A stretch of 60,261 nucleotides of DNA from Rhizobium freirei PRF 81 (lineage in GTDB: Bacteria > Pseudomonadota > Alphaproteobacteria > Rhizobiales > Rhizobiaceae): NCBI RefSeq assembly GCF_000359745.1, contig NZ_AQHN01000081.1, positions 1 through 60,261 on the forward strand, read 5' to 3'. A program made the position numbers and the translations under genes. The notes beneath the pieces are model-generated. The model made no database searches. It saw only the letters and a program-made list of their open reading frames with translations, and was not told the DNA's origin. Position 1 is the stretch's first letter. Each line of letters opens with the position of its first letter. Below, one piece after another: positions 26,510 to 35,703 of the stretch.

Positions 26510-26627
26510 GACCTTGTTCTTATTTGTCAAGCAGTCGTGTTATTGTCACGGCGGCGGAATAGAGAAGCTTTCGGGGCGATGCCCTTGAAAGAGCCTAGAT
26601 CATACCCCATAAACGGGTGGTCTAGTA

Positions 26628-27827
26628 ATGTGGGGCGAAGTAAGTCTGGTGGGTGTTTTTGAACGTCAAAAGCTGAAGGAGCATCGTTGGCTCGGGCCGA
26701 GCGCGCATGCGCGCATGCCGCTTATTCCATCCATCTCTGCCGCCCGCTGGCTCCTCATTTTGATTGCCGTCGCCGGCATCTACTTCTTCTATGGCTTTCT
26801 CGTTCCGGTTTTGGCCGCCGCGGTCATCGGTTTCGCCACCTGGCCGCTTTTTAGCGATCTCGTCCGCCGCACCGGCGGAAACACGACGCTTGCGGCAAGC
26901 ATAGCCATTGCGTTCATCGTCACCTTCCTTGTGCTGCCGATCGTCCTTTCGGCGCTTTATATGGCCGGCGAAGTGCGGGATTGGTTCGCCTGGGCCGTGC
27001 ATGTCAATCGTGACGGTGCGCCGCCGCCCCAGTGGATTTTGGCTCTGCCCGTCGTCGGCTCATGGCTTGGCGAACAATGGGTGCAGTATGTCGGTAGCCC
27101 CGGCTCTCTTGGCGAGTTGGCCCAGATCGTGAGCGGCGCGCATATCGGCAATATCTACAGGGCGGTGCTTGCGGCCGGCGGCAATGCGTTTCACGTCGTG
27201 CTGACCCTGCTGTTCATGCTGATCGCGCTGTTCTTCATCTATCGCGACGGCTCGACATTCGTGCGCCAGGTCGATCTGCTCGGCGAACGCATCCTTCCGA
27301 ACCGCTGGGAACGCATCTCCCGCGTCGTGCCGGCGACAATCAGTTCGACGGTCATGGGCATGACGCTGATCGCCATCGGCGAAGGCATAGTACTCGGCGT
27401 CGCCTATTGGCTGGCCGGTGCCCCCTCGGCGATTACGCTCGGCGTCCTCACGGGCGTCATGGCCCTCGTGCCGGGTGGAGCTCCGCTGTCCATGTCGCTG
27501 GTGTCGATCTACCTCATCGCCAGCGGCTCGCTTTGGGAAGGCATTGCCCTTTTCCTCTGGGGCACGATCGAACTATTCATCGTCGACAAAACGCTTCGTC
27601 CCAAACTTGTGGGCGGCCCCATCAAGCTGCCGTTCCTGCCGACCTTCTTTGGCCTGGTCGGCGGCGTGAAAACCATGGGTTTCCTCGGCCTCTTCATTGG
27701 ACCCGTGCTGATGGCAATCATCGTCGCCATCTGGCGCGAATGGATTCGCGAAGCCGAATTGACCGAAGAGCAGCCGGCGCAGGAACCGGAGTTGCAGCTG
27801 CAGCTTCAGGATAGCGCCAAGAAATAA
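26628..27827 (+). CDS. AI-2E/PerM-family permease
   Basis: A 399-aa polytopic inner-membrane protein of the AI-2E exporter (PerM/YdiK) family: paired N-terminal helices (LLILIAVAGIYFFYGFLVPVLAAAVIGFATWPL), a soluble segment with EVRDWFAWAVHV, the central helix pair (LLFMLIALFFIYRDG) and the C-terminal block LGVLTGVMALVPGGAPLSM...IVDKTLRPKLVGGPIKLP...GLFIGPVLMAIIVAIWREW. Many members are cation/proton antiporters or of unknown cargo, so autoinducer export should not be assumed. The start is uncertain: ATG at 26628 or an in-frame GTG at 26649. The acidic Glu/Gln-rich tail is cytoplasmic. Confidence 0.85.
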   Translation: MWGEVSLVGVFERQKLKEHRWLGPSAHARMPLIPSISAARWLLILIAVAGIYFFYGFLVPVLAAAVIGFATWPLFSDLVRRTGGNTTLAASIAIAFIVTFLVLPIVLSALYMAGEVRDWFAWAVHVNRDGAPPPQWILALPVVGSWLGEQWVQYVGSPGSLGELAQIVSGAHIGNIYRAVLAAGGNAFHVVLTLLFMLIALFFIYRDGSTFVRQVDLLGERILPNRWERISRVVPATISSTVMGMTLIAIGEGIVLGVAYWLAGAPSAITLGVLTGVMALVPGGAPLSMSLVSIYLIASGSLWEGIALFLWGTIELFIVDKTLRPKLVGGPIKLPFLPTFFGLVGGVKTMGFLGLFIGPVLMAIIVAIWREWIREAELTEEQPAQEPELQLQLQDSAKK

Positions 27828-27835
27828 TCTGCCGC

Positions 27836-28300
27836 CTATGCCTGTGTCGGCCGTTTTTCCATGAACAGGCTGAGCGGATCCGGCTGATAGCTGCCGAAAG
27901 CCGGGATTTCGACGTAACCGAACCTTTTGTAAAGGCTGATGGCTTCAGGCTGATAGATGCCCGTTTCCAGCCGGATCGCTGCAAGCCGCTTTTCGAGCGC
28001 CGTCGCTTCGATCGTTTCCATCAGCTTGCGCGCAACGCTGCGCCCCCTGGCAGCGGGGTCGACGAACATGCGCTTGATCTCGGCAGTGCCATCGCCCGCT
28101 TCCACCAGGGCACAACATCCGACGATATTGCCCTCGATCCGGGCTACCCAAAAGGTCACGCCCGGCTTTTCCAGCGAAGCCAGATCGAGCATGTGGTTGC
28201 TCTGCGGCGGATAGAGCGATGCCGCATAGGCGTCCGACATATCGAGAAGACGGACGACGCCATTCTGGCGGGGAGATTCAACAGTGATACGCAGCGACAA
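27836..28300 (-). CDS. GNAT-family N-acetyltransferase
   Basis: A 154-aa GCN5-related acetyltransferase. The acetyl-CoA-binding motif A is VDPAARGRSVARKLME (R-x-x-G-x-A/G-like), preceded by IVGCCALVEAGDGTAEIKRMFV and followed by RLETGIYQPEAISLYKRFGYVEI (motif B). Substrate unknown. It converges with the permease gene (8-bp gap between stops) and starts 33 bp from the stop of the DUF2336 gene, so it may be co-transcribed with it. Confidence 0.88.
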   Translation of the reverse strand: MSLRITVESPRQNGVVRLLDMSDAYAASLYPPQSNHMLDLASLEKPGVTFWVARIEGNIVGCCALVEAGDGTAEIKRMFVDPAARGRSVARKLMETIEATALEKRLAAIRLETGIYQPEAISLYKRFGYVEIPAFGSYQPDPLSLFMEKRPTQA

Positions 28301-28333
28301 GACACACCTCTGAAACAGGCCTGTCGCTGGATA

Positions 28334-29470
28334 TCACGCGGCAGCAAGGGTCGCCAGTGCGGCGAAGTTCCTGGCCGCGTGCCGCCGTTCGGTGTTCGCG
28401 AGCTTCTCCACCATGTCAAGCAATTGCGTGGCAGCGGCAGGCTGCTCTTTCAGGCGGAACTTGCGCATCAGACGGGAGCAGACATTCTCCAGCATGGCCT
28501 CGCTGTTGAGGCGTGACGCGTCGCGCCAGACCAGCGTAGCCTCCACGAATACCGTACTGATGTCCCTGGATAGACCGATGCTCTCGTAAAGCGCTCGAAT
28601 GGCATAGATGCGGCCCCGAGATATGATGGAGCGCACACGCCTTTCGCCGTAGCCGGAAAGATTGGTGATGGCACAGGCAAAGAAATCGACCTTGCCGGAG
28701 CAGAGCGCATGCATCAGGAAAGCGGGTGTCAGCCAGCCGCATTGCCGCAAATGTTCCACCAGCTCCGGCAGCTGCTCGTGTGGCGCCGAACCGGCGATGG
28801 CGACCGTTGCAGATTCGGTAGCTTCGCGTGTCACCTGCTGCAACCTGCCCGCACCAATCACGCTCTGGATGAGGTCCGATCCCGACAATGCCTCGCTGAC
28901 CCGGCGCATCAATAGCTGCCGAGTGTCGGAAGACAAGGTATCGCGGGACAGGAGGAGGCCGCGTATGTCTGCACAGTCACCGAGGCGCTCGGCGATGCGC
29001 TTCAATGAGGCCTGCGAAAGCAATGCCCCATCATTTTCGAGAAGGCACGATATCTCGGTTTCCCCACCGATCTCGGCGAGCGCTGCACAAACCACGCGCG
29101 GCACCTGCCCGCGCGACGCAATCAAGATCCGTGTGACGTCACTGCCATGCAATGCAAGGTCTACGAGATCGGCGTCGGTGAAGACAGGTGAAAGCAGGAT
29201 GATCTGTCCCGCAATTTCGGGCTGGTCCTCGGCAAGGGACAGAATCACATTGCGCGGGGCCTCGGGCGAACGGGCGACCGCTTCGGCGAGAGAAAGCCGT
29301 ACGCGTGGCGATGGATCGTCGAGCAGATAGGTCATCGCCATCTCGGCGGCCAGGCGCTCCTCCTTCGGCATATCCGACTGCAGATAGGCACGGCCAAGCG
29401 CATTGGCCGCTCTTGCTCGGTTCTCTGCCTTTGCGGTCTCGGCCCAACGGAGGAATGCTTCTATGATCAC
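28334..29470 (-). CDS. DUF2336 domain protein (HEAT-like helical repeat)
   Basis: A 378-aa all-helical, Ala/Leu-rich cytoplasmic protein of the alphaproteobacterial DUF2336 group. The N-terminal part (FLRWAETAKAENRARAANALGRAYL, PSPRVRLSLAEAVARSPEAPRNVILSLAEDQPEIAGQII) reads as HEAT-like repeats; the C-terminal half is helical and less repetitive. The function is not established; the repeat design suggests protein binding. A 9-kb-wide neighbourhood gives no partner. Upstream (29480-29520) two GC-rich inverted repeats with CGCCCC/GGGGCG arms could be regulatory or a small hairpin cluster. Confidence 0.8.
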   Translation of the reverse strand: MIIEAFLRWAETAKAENRARAANALGRAYLQSDMPKEERLAAEMAMTYLLDDPSPRVRLSLAEAVARSPEAPRNVILSLAEDQPEIAGQIILLSPVFTDADLVDLALHGSDVTRILIASRGQVPRVVCAALAEIGGETEISCLLENDGALLSQASLKRIAERLGDCADIRGLLLSRDTLSSDTRQLLMRRVSEALSGSDLIQSVIGAGRLQQVTREATESATVAIAGSAPHEQLPELVEHLRQCGWLTPAFLMHALCSGKVDFFACAITNLSGYGERRVRSIISRGRIYAIRALYESIGLSRDISTVFVEATLVWRDASRLNSEAMLENVCSRLMRKFRLKEQPAAATQLLDMVEKLANTERRHAARNFAALATLAAA

Positions 29471-29591
29471 GTAACGCCCCGATATCGGCGGGGCGATTCC
29501 CGCCCCGCGAACTCATACTGCCAACGTTATCGGGCAAAGGTTTACGGGTCGTTTACCGTGTTCGTTAACCCCTGAAAAACAATGGTGATTG

Positions 29592-30200
29592 TCAGGGAGC
29601 TTTGGGCCGCATCATTTCGAAGACATCGCTGCCTTCGCTATAGTCCATATAGCCCATGCGTGCGACCGGCCTCGCAAGCGCCATATCGAGCCTGCCATCA
29701 TGGATGATCGCCTCGTCGATATGGATACCGACGACCTGGCCGATGACCATGAAGTTCTCGGAAGCCTGGCCATCGAGACCCTTGGGCTGGAAAATATCGG
29801 TCACACCGCATTCGAGTACCGCGAAGGCCTCGCCGACATAGGGTGCGTCGATCAGCCTGGCCGGCGCAGCCGTCAACCCGGCCAGCTCGAATTCGTTGAC
29901 GCCATATGGCGCGGCAATCGATGAATGGTTCATCTTCTCAACGAGATTGCGGCTCACGAAGCTGGCGGTGAATACGCCGGTCTCCTCGACATTGCGCACG
30001 CTGTCCTTGCGGCCCGAAGACGAAAACATCACCAGCTTCGGCCGGTCGCTGACCGCATTGAAGAAGGAATAGGGGGACAGGTTCAGCGAACCGTCCCTGC
30101 CCTTGCTGCCGATCCAGCCGATCGGCCTCGGCGCGACGATCGCCTTGAACGGATCATGCGCAAGGCCATGAGCATCGGTGTCGGTCGAGTAGAACATCAC
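29592..30200 (-). CDS. flavin reductase-family protein (FMN-binding split barrel)
   Basis: A 202-aa FMN-binding split-barrel protein: FKAIVAPRPIGWIGSKGRDGSLNLSPYSFFNAVSDRPKLVMFSSS at residues about 18-62 (the flavin-binding region), then KDSVRNVEETGVFTASFVSRNLVEKMNHSS and VIGQVVGIHIDEAII. It overlaps the upstream nitroreductase gene by 4 bp (30197-30200), which indicates coupling, so the two probably act in one flavin-dependent redox route. Substrate unknown. Confidence 0.85.
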   Translation of the reverse strand: MMFYSTDTDAHGLAHDPFKAIVAPRPIGWIGSKGRDGSLNLSPYSFFNAVSDRPKLVMFSSSGRKDSVRNVEETGVFTASFVSRNLVEKMNHSSIAAPYGVNEFELAGLTAAPARLIDAPYVGEAFAVLECGVTDIFQPKGLDGQASENFMVIGQVVGIHIDEAIIHDGRLDMALARPVARMGYMDYSEGSDVFEMMRPKAP

Positions 30201-30784
30201 GCGTCCCCGCCACCGACCCAGGTTACCGTTTCGGCCAGTTCCGGGCGCGGGCGCTCTACGGGCGGGAAGCTCGATGAGCCGACATGGATGAAGCCGGCGA
30301 CCTTCTCGCCCGGCGCAACGCCGAGCAACGGATAGGCGCGCTCGTCATAGGCAAACCATTCGGTCAGCCAGTTTGATACCCAGCCATAAGCATTCGCGGC
30401 GATCAGCAGGTTGAGGCAAAGCGCGCCTGCCGACATCAATTGCTCCCATTCCGGAATCTTGACGTGCGGCGCTGCCTTGCTGACCACGGCGATCACAACT
30501 GGCGCGCGCGTGAAGCGCGTACGCTCCACCTGGATCATCTCTTCCGACAGATCGGGCTTTGCCTCCAATGCAAGCTTCAGCAATTCCTCGCCGAGGCGCA
30601 CGCGCTCCTCGCCGCGGTAGACGATGAAACGCCAGGGGGCGAGCTTGCCGTGATCGGGCACCCGCGAGGCCAATCGGATAATCTCTTCGATCTCGGCCTT
30701 ATCCGGGCCTGGCTCTGCCATCTGAAATGCAGGAATGGATCGGCGCACCGCGAGATAATCGATGAGCTTGATATCGGTTTTCAT
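30197..30784 (-). CDS. nitroreductase-family FMN oxidoreductase
   Basis: A 195-aa nitroreductase of the YdjA-like short type: RRSIPAFQMAEPGPDKAEIEEIIRLASRVPDHGKLAPWRFIVYRGEER (FMN phosphate- and ring-binding region), LMSAGALCLNLLIAANAYGWVSNWLT and GVAPGEKVAGFIHVG. Such enzymes use NAD(P)H and FMN to reduce nitro or quinone compounds. It precedes and overlaps the flavin reductase-family gene by 4 bp. Confidence 0.88.
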   Translation of the reverse strand: MKTDIKLIDYLAVRRSIPAFQMAEPGPDKAEIEEIIRLASRVPDHGKLAPWRFIVYRGEERVRLGEELLKLALEAKPDLSEEMIQVERTRFTRAPVVIAVVSKAAPHVKIPEWEQLMSAGALCLNLLIAANAYGWVSNWLTEWFAYDERAYPLLGVAPGEKVAGFIHVGSSSFPPVERPRPELAETVTWVGGGDA

Positions 30785-30893
30785 GGAGTGATTGCTTTCA
30801 TTTTACAGATAGAAGGATGTGGGTCTTGAATTTGCCACCGCGTTGGTTTTGAAGTGGCGTGTGTCTTATCGGAAGTCAATCGGTTCGGAACCC

Positions 30894-32015
30894 ATGTCAG
30901 GCATTTCATCCGCTCGTCGGTTGAGCGTGGTTTTCGCTATTGTCGGCTGCCTTGGCACGACCGCCTCGGCACAGGAAGCGTTCAAGGAGTTCAAGCAGCT
31001 CGACGGCAGCGTGAAGATGCCGAAGCTCAATGCCTTCGCGGCGCCCGATGGCGAAAACTCCGCCTCCCGCAACTTGCGTGACGTTTCGCTCGAAGCCAAG
31101 CTGTCTCCCCAAAGCGGTCCGCAGCAGCAGGGCCTGTCCTGGTATGTCTTCAGCCCGATGGCCGGCGCCGACGGCAAACTACCGCTGGTCGCAAGCTCGA
31201 AGGGCGGCTCCGCCTCCTTCCATCTCATGCCCGGCGATTATTTCGTCAACGTCTCCTTCGGCCGCGCCGGCGTCACCAAGAAGCTGAGCGTCTCGGCAAC
31301 CGCCGATCCCCAGAAGCAGACGATGGTCCTCGATGCCGGCGGTATGGTTTTGAATGCCGTATCCGGACCCGATGTCCGCATCCCGCTCGATGAGCTGAGC
31401 TTCTCGATCTATTCGAGCGAAGCCAAGGAAGACGGCGAACGCGGTCTCGTCATGGACGATGTCAAGCCGAACACCCTGGTCGGCCTCAGTGCCGGCACCT
31501 ACCATATCGTTTCCGAATATGGCGACGTCAACGCCGTCATCCGTGCCGATATCCAGGTGGAAGCCGGCAAGGTAACGGAGGCAACCATCCAGCACAGGGC
31601 GGCAAAAATCACCTTCAAACTGGTGTCCGACGCCGGCAGTGAGGCGATCGCCGATACTGCCTGGTCGATCCTGACCTCTGCCGGCGATATCGTCGGGGAA
31701 AGCGTCAGTGCCTTTCCGACCATGGTGCTTGCGGAAGGCCGCTATACCGCCGTTGCTCGCAACAAGGACAAGATCTATCAGCGCGATTTCACGGTGGCGG
31801 CAGGCATGAATACCGATGTGGAAGTGCTGATGAAGCAGCAGCAGCCGTTGGATGTCGACAACCGGCAGCCGGCCCAGCAGCTTCCGCTCCAGATGCCGCA
31901 GATGCGGCAAACGCAAAATCCGCAGGCGCAACCGGCGACAACCACTCAGCAGCCGCTTCCGACCTACGAACAGCTGGCACCCACCGGCGGCAGCGAAGGC
32001 GACAGCATGGATTGA
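30894..32015 (+). CDS. secreted beta-rich protein of unknown function
   Basis: A 373-aa protein with a signal peptide (MSGISSARRLSVVFAIVGCLGTTASAQ). The mature part seems to contain three beta-sandwich-like units, each with a 'polypeptide made by rule' pattern ending in a G-x-Y strand: GDYFVNVSFGRAGVTKKLSV, AGTYHIVSEYGDVNAVIRADIQVEAGKV, EGRYTAVARNKDKIYQRDFTVAAGM. The last 60 residues are Gln/Pro-rich and low-complexity. I recognise the type from rhizobial genomes but not a function. A periplasmic or surface location is likely. The start at 30894 is set by the signal peptide. Confidence 0.7.
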   Translation: MSGISSARRLSVVFAIVGCLGTTASAQEAFKEFKQLDGSVKMPKLNAFAAPDGENSASRNLRDVSLEAKLSPQSGPQQQGLSWYVFSPMAGADGKLPLVASSKGGSASFHLMPGDYFVNVSFGRAGVTKKLSVSATADPQKQTMVLDAGGMVLNAVSGPDVRIPLDELSFSIYSSEAKEDGERGLVMDDVKPNTLVGLSAGTYHIVSEYGDVNAVIRADIQVEAGKVTEATIQHRAAKITFKLVSDAGSEAIADTAWSILTSAGDIVGESVSAFPTMVLAEGRYTAVARNKDKIYQRDFTVAAGMNTDVEVLMKQQQPLDVDNRQPAQQLPLQMPQMRQTQNPQAQPATTTQQPLPTYEQLAPTGGSEGDSMD

Positions 32016-32066
32016 TGCTCCGGTCCGCTTCTCTGCGGCTATGGTTGCCTCATGAGCTCGGGCTTC

Positions 32067-32951
32067 TCACCCTGCCCTTCGGCGCAGCATTTTCCGTGGT
32101 GGCGCCATCGAGAAGACGGCACTATAGAGTTTCGAGAGCAGGTCCTTGCGGTCGTTGCCTTCGCTAAGCGATTCCCAGCTCATCAATGCACCGATATGCG
32201 CCGTGATCGTGCTCCCCGAAAGGCGCCGGAACTCGCGGATCAATAGCGATATCCGCAGCGTCATCGAGATGCGGCTCGCCAGATGGAACAGGCGGCCGTT
32301 CTGCCCCTCGAAATAGATGGGAATGACGCTCGCGCGCGCCGCCTGGATGAGCTTGGCCGGAAATATCTTCCACGGGAGGTCTTCGGCGCGGCCGAAACCC
32401 TTCTTGGCGGTTGCGACGCCGCCGGCGGGAAAGACGATGATGGTCGTGCCTTCCTTGAGGAGGCGAACGGCCTCGTGGCGCGTCTTCATGTTGATCGCCA
32501 TCGCTTCCTTGGTTTCCTCGAAGGAAACGGGAAGCGAATAATCGTTCATCTCCGGCACCTTCAACAATTCGTTGTTGATCAGCACCTTGAAAGGGCGGCC
32601 GAGCTGTTCGGCAAGCGCCAGCACCGCGATCCCATCGCCAATGCCGTAGGGATGATTGGCGACGATGACGATCGGCGCGTCCGGAACTTGCCGTAAGGGC
32701 CACTCGCCCTTGGCGAGCAGACGAACATCGATGAGATCGAGCATCTTGCCGAAGACGCGATCGCTCTTGCCGATGATATCCGTGCGCCAGATGTCATAGA
32801 GCCTGGCATAACGGTCGCGGCCGGACAGGCCTTCGATGGAGCGGATGAACCAGCGTTTGATGCGCGGATCCCGTTCATTGGCGTAGGATAGTTCTTTGAA
32901 ATCCAAATGCGCGACGGGCTGCCCCGCTCCTATCGTTTCGCCGCGCCACAT
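32067..32951 (-). CDS. lysophospholipid acyltransferase-family protein (PlsC/OlsA-like)
   Basis: A 294-aa membrane-associated acyltransferase. The catalytic motif is NHPYGIGDG (His100 with Asp106, spacing HX5D rather than the usual HX4D of PlsC), as in the 'hemolysin-like' acyltransferase group; the FPAGGVATAKKGFGR block is the substrate-binding motif III. It likely acylates a lyso-lipid, either lysophosphatidate or an ornithine-lipid precursor. No olsB neighbour is present, so the lipid class is open. Confidence 0.8.
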   Translation of the reverse strand: MWRGETIGAGQPVAHLDFKELSYANERDPRIKRWFIRSIEGLSGRDRYARLYDIWRTDIIGKSDRVFGKMLDLIDVRLLAKGEWPLRQVPDAPIVIVANHPYGIGDGIAVLALAEQLGRPFKVLINNELLKVPEMNDYSLPVSFEETKEAMAINMKTRHEAVRLLKEGTTIIVFPAGGVATAKKGFGRAEDLPWKIFPAKLIQAARASVIPIYFEGQNGRLFHLASRISMTLRISLLIREFRRLSGSTITAHIGALMSWESLSEGNDRKDLLSKLYSAVFSMAPPRKMLRRRAG

Positions 32952-33009
32952 CTGACGGCCGCAGCAACGCTTTGATTTATCAAGTATATGAAAGTTCTAT
33001 GTCAGTTCT

Positions 33010-33036
33010 CTGACGACACCCTGAAGGTGCCGTCAG
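33010..33036 (-). terminator. terminator-like hairpin after thrS
   Basis: CTGACG-a-CACC (33010-33020) pairs with GGTG-c-CGTCAG (33026-33036), ten pairs with one mismatch and a five-base loop, 16 bases past the thrS stop. The downstream U tract on the minus strand is weak. Confidence 0.55.
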
Positions 33037-33051
33037 AAATGATTTTCGCAC

Positions 33052-35040
33052 TTAAGCGGCCTTGGAGCGCCGTGTTTCCCGCTTGCGCAGAATATCGGGC
33101 GCGGTCGCCTCGAGCGAAAGCGATGCGATCGCCTCGTCAAGCGACATCGAGGTCTGCGACTGGCTGCCGAGGCGGCGGATATTGACCGAACGCTCTTCTG
33201 CTTCCTTCTTGCCGCAAACGATGATCACCGGAACCTTCGTCACCGAATGCTCGCGGATCTTGTAGTTGATTTTCTCGTTGCGGAAGTCGGTCTCGACATC
33301 GAGGCCTGCATCGCGCAGCGCTTCGGCTACTTCTTCGCCATAAGCATCGGCTTCAGACGTAATTGTCGCGACGACCACCTGCAGCGGCGAGACCCAAAGC
33401 GGCATATGGCCGGCGAAATTCTCGATCAGAATGCCGAGGAAGCGTTCCATCGAGCCGCAGATGGCGCGGTGGATCATGACCGGTTGAGTCTTTTCCGAAT
33501 GCTGGTCGATGTAGAACGCACCGAAGCGTTCCGGCAGGTTGAAGTCGACCTGCGTCGTGCCGCACTGCCATTCACGGCCGATGGCGTCCTTGAGCGTATA
33601 TTCGAACTTCGGCCCGTAGAACGCGCCCTCGCCCGGCAGAATGCCGGTCTTGATGCGTCCTTCGGACTGCGCCTCGATGGTCTTCAGCACATCCATCATC
33701 ACGCTTTCGGCGCGATCCCAGAGTTCGTCCGAGCCGACACGCTTGTCCGGGCGGGTCGAGAGCTTGACGACGATTTCCTTGAAGCCAAAGTCCTCATAGA
33801 CCGACAGGATGAGATCGTTGATCTTCAGGCACTCGGCCGCCATCTGCTCGTCGGTGCAGAAGATATGAGCGTCGTCCTGCGTGAAGCCGCGCACGCGCAT
33901 CAGGCCATGCAACGCGCCCGAGGGCTCGTAACGATGGACCGCACCGAATTCCGCAAGGCGGATCGGCAGTTCGCGGTAGGACTTCAAGCCATGCTTGAAG
34001 ATCTGGATGTGGCCGGGGCAGTTCATCGGCTTCAGCGCGAAGACGCGATCGTCATCCGTATCGTCGCCGGCAACGGTGACCTTGAACATATTGTCGCGAT
34101 ACCAGCCCCAGTGACCCGAAGTCTCCCAAAGCGACTTGTCGAGCACCTGCGGCGCGTTGACTTCCTGATAATCGCCCTGCAACCGTCGGCGCATGTAGGA
34201 CACCAGCGTCTGGAACATGCGCCAGCCCTTGCCGTGCCAGAAGACGACGCCGGGGCCTTCTTCCTGGAAATGGAACAGGTCCATTTCGCGGCCGAGACGG
34301 CGATGATCGCGCTTTTCGGCTTCGGCAAGAATGTGCAGATAGTTGTCCAGATCCGCCTGCTCGGCGAACGCCGTGCCGTAGATGCGGGTCAGCATCGGGT
34401 TGTTGCTGTCGCCACGCCAATAGGCGCCGGCAACCTTCATCAGCTTGAAGGCATTGCCAATCTGGCCCGTCGAGGCCATGTGCGGGCCACGGCAGAGGTC
34501 GAACCAATCGCCCTGGTAATAGATCTTCAGATCCTGGCCTTCCGAAATGGCATCGACCAGCTCGACCTTATAATTCTCGCCCTTGGCGGCAAAGACTTCC
34601 TTCGCCTTCTCGCGCGACCAGATTTCCTTGGTGAACGGCTTGTTGCGCTGAATGATCTCGCGCATCCGCTTCTCGATGACGGGAAGGTCATCGGGAGTGA
34701 AGGGCTCGTTCTTGGCGAAGTCGTAATAGAAGCCGTTTTCGATGACCGGGCCGATCGTCACCTGCGTTCCCGGCCAAAGTTCCTGTACGGCTTCGGCGAG
34801 AACATGGGCGGTGTCATGGCGGATCAGTTCCAGCGCGCGGTCGTCCGTGCGGGTGATGATCTCGATCTTGCCGTCAGCCACCGGATCGGAAAGATCACGC
34901 ACGGTGCCGTCGATGGCAATGGCGACGGCCTTCTTGGCAAGCGACTTGGAAATGGATTCGGCGACATCGCGACCGGTCGTGCCGGCAGCGAAGCTGCGCA
35001 CGGAACCATCGGGAAATGTCAGGGAAACAGATTGGGACAT
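33052..35040 (-). CDS. thrS: threonyl-tRNA synthetase
   Basis: Charges tRNA-Thr. From MSQSVSLTFPDGSVRSF at 35040 it is 662 aa. Order of domains: TGS (1-65), second additional/editing domain with the HDTAHVLAEAVQELWP motif (His-x3-His editing site), class II catalytic core (motif 1 region ending NCPGHIQIFKHGLKSYRELP, motif 2 RVRGFTQDDAHIFC, zinc Cys in NCPGH and His residues), and the anticodon domain at the C-terminus (VSPLQVVVATITSEAD). An outer in-frame start at 35100 adds a non-conserved tail. No T-box or other leader element is seen in 35041-35167. Confidence 0.97.
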   Translation of the reverse strand: MSQSVSLTFPDGSVRSFAAGTTGRDVAESISKSLAKKAVAIAIDGTVRDLSDPVADGKIEIITRTDDRALELIRHDTAHVLAEAVQELWPGTQVTIGPVIENGFYYDFAKNEPFTPDDLPVIEKRMREIIQRNKPFTKEIWSREKAKEVFAAKGENYKVELVDAISEGQDLKIYYQGDWFDLCRGPHMASTGQIGNAFKLMKVAGAYWRGDSNNPMLTRIYGTAFAEQADLDNYLHILAEAEKRDHRRLGREMDLFHFQEEGPGVVFWHGKGWRMFQTLVSYMRRRLQGDYQEVNAPQVLDKSLWETSGHWGWYRDNMFKVTVAGDDTDDDRVFALKPMNCPGHIQIFKHGLKSYRELPIRLAEFGAVHRYEPSGALHGLMRVRGFTQDDAHIFCTDEQMAAECLKINDLILSVYEDFGFKEIVVKLSTRPDKRVGSDELWDRAESVMMDVLKTIEAQSEGRIKTGILPGEGAFYGPKFEYTLKDAIGREWQCGTTQVDFNLPERFGAFYIDQHSEKTQPVMIHRAICGSMERFLGILIENFAGHMPLWVSPLQVVVATITSEADAYGEEVAEALRDAGLDVETDFRNEKINYKIREHSVTKVPVIIVCGKKEAEERSVNIRRLGSQSQTSMSLDEAIASLSLEATAPDILRKRETRRSKAA

Positions 35041-35167
35041 CGAAATTCTCCTTGTCCAGTCCCGCCAACGAATGCGGGTGGTTTCGTAAATACGGACCAA
35101 GTAATTGCTTACTTATGTCCGCGCGCCTGATAGCCGCATTTCGCTATTTAGTAAAGGAAAAGCGGCG

Positions 35168-35698
35168 CTAACGGCCGATCATGTCGGCCAAACCGCGCAC
35201 GGTGTTCCAATTCCGCATCGTTCCGATGCCGAGCCGTTTTGTCGTCAGTGCGGGTAGCAGTTTCGTCTCGCTGGCCTTCAGGCCGAAATCAATCCAGAGG
35301 TCGCCGTCGACGACGGCCATGCGTTCGCTCTTCTGCCGATACTTCGCAAAAATGTCGAGAACTTCGGGTTCAAGCGGCTGGCGCATGACGCGAATGATGA
35401 CTTCGCTGCCGATACCGTCGAGAAAGGGATTGCCGTCGGCGAGTCTCAGCCACGTCTCCGCATCGCGGGCGATGATATCGACATGCTTGCCGAAAGCTGT
35501 CGCAAACCCGGCTTCGAGCTGCCCCTCGATCGACGCGATCGGCTGAGCATCCGCTTCGAAAACCAGATTGCCGGTGGCAACGAGCGTCCGCACGTTTCGA
35601 AAGCCAAGCCCCTGTGCCATCGCCTTGAGATCGGCCATCACGACCCTGCGCCCGGCACTAAGCACGATGCTGTAAAGCAGCGCCACGTAGACGGCCAT
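35168..35698 (-). CDS. DUF1697 family protein
   Basis: A 176-aa protein of the DUF1697 family, recognised by MADLKAMAQGLGFRNVRTLVATGNLVFEA at about residues 21-49 and the C-terminal TTKRLGIGTMRNWNTVRGLADM, where the Arg/Asn pattern is conserved. The family is common but its activity is not established. The usual GINVGG stretch near the start is replaced by SIVLSAG. It starts 6 bp after the yidD stop and so belongs to the NifU-like/yidD transcription unit. Confidence 0.82.
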   Translation of the reverse strand: MAVYVALLYSIVLSAGRRVVMADLKAMAQGLGFRNVRTLVATGNLVFEADAQPIASIEGQLEAGFATAFGKHVDIIARDAETWLRLADGNPFLDGIGSEVIIRVMRQPLEPEVLDIFAKYRQKSERMAVVDGDLWIDFGLKASETKLLPALTTKRLGIGTMRNWNTVRGLADMIGR

Positions 35699-35703
35699 GC
35701 GGA

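Noticed and set aside
33247..35130. 627-codon plus-strand frame opposite thrS
   Set aside because: Shadow of the thrS frame with no domain and no ribosome binding site.
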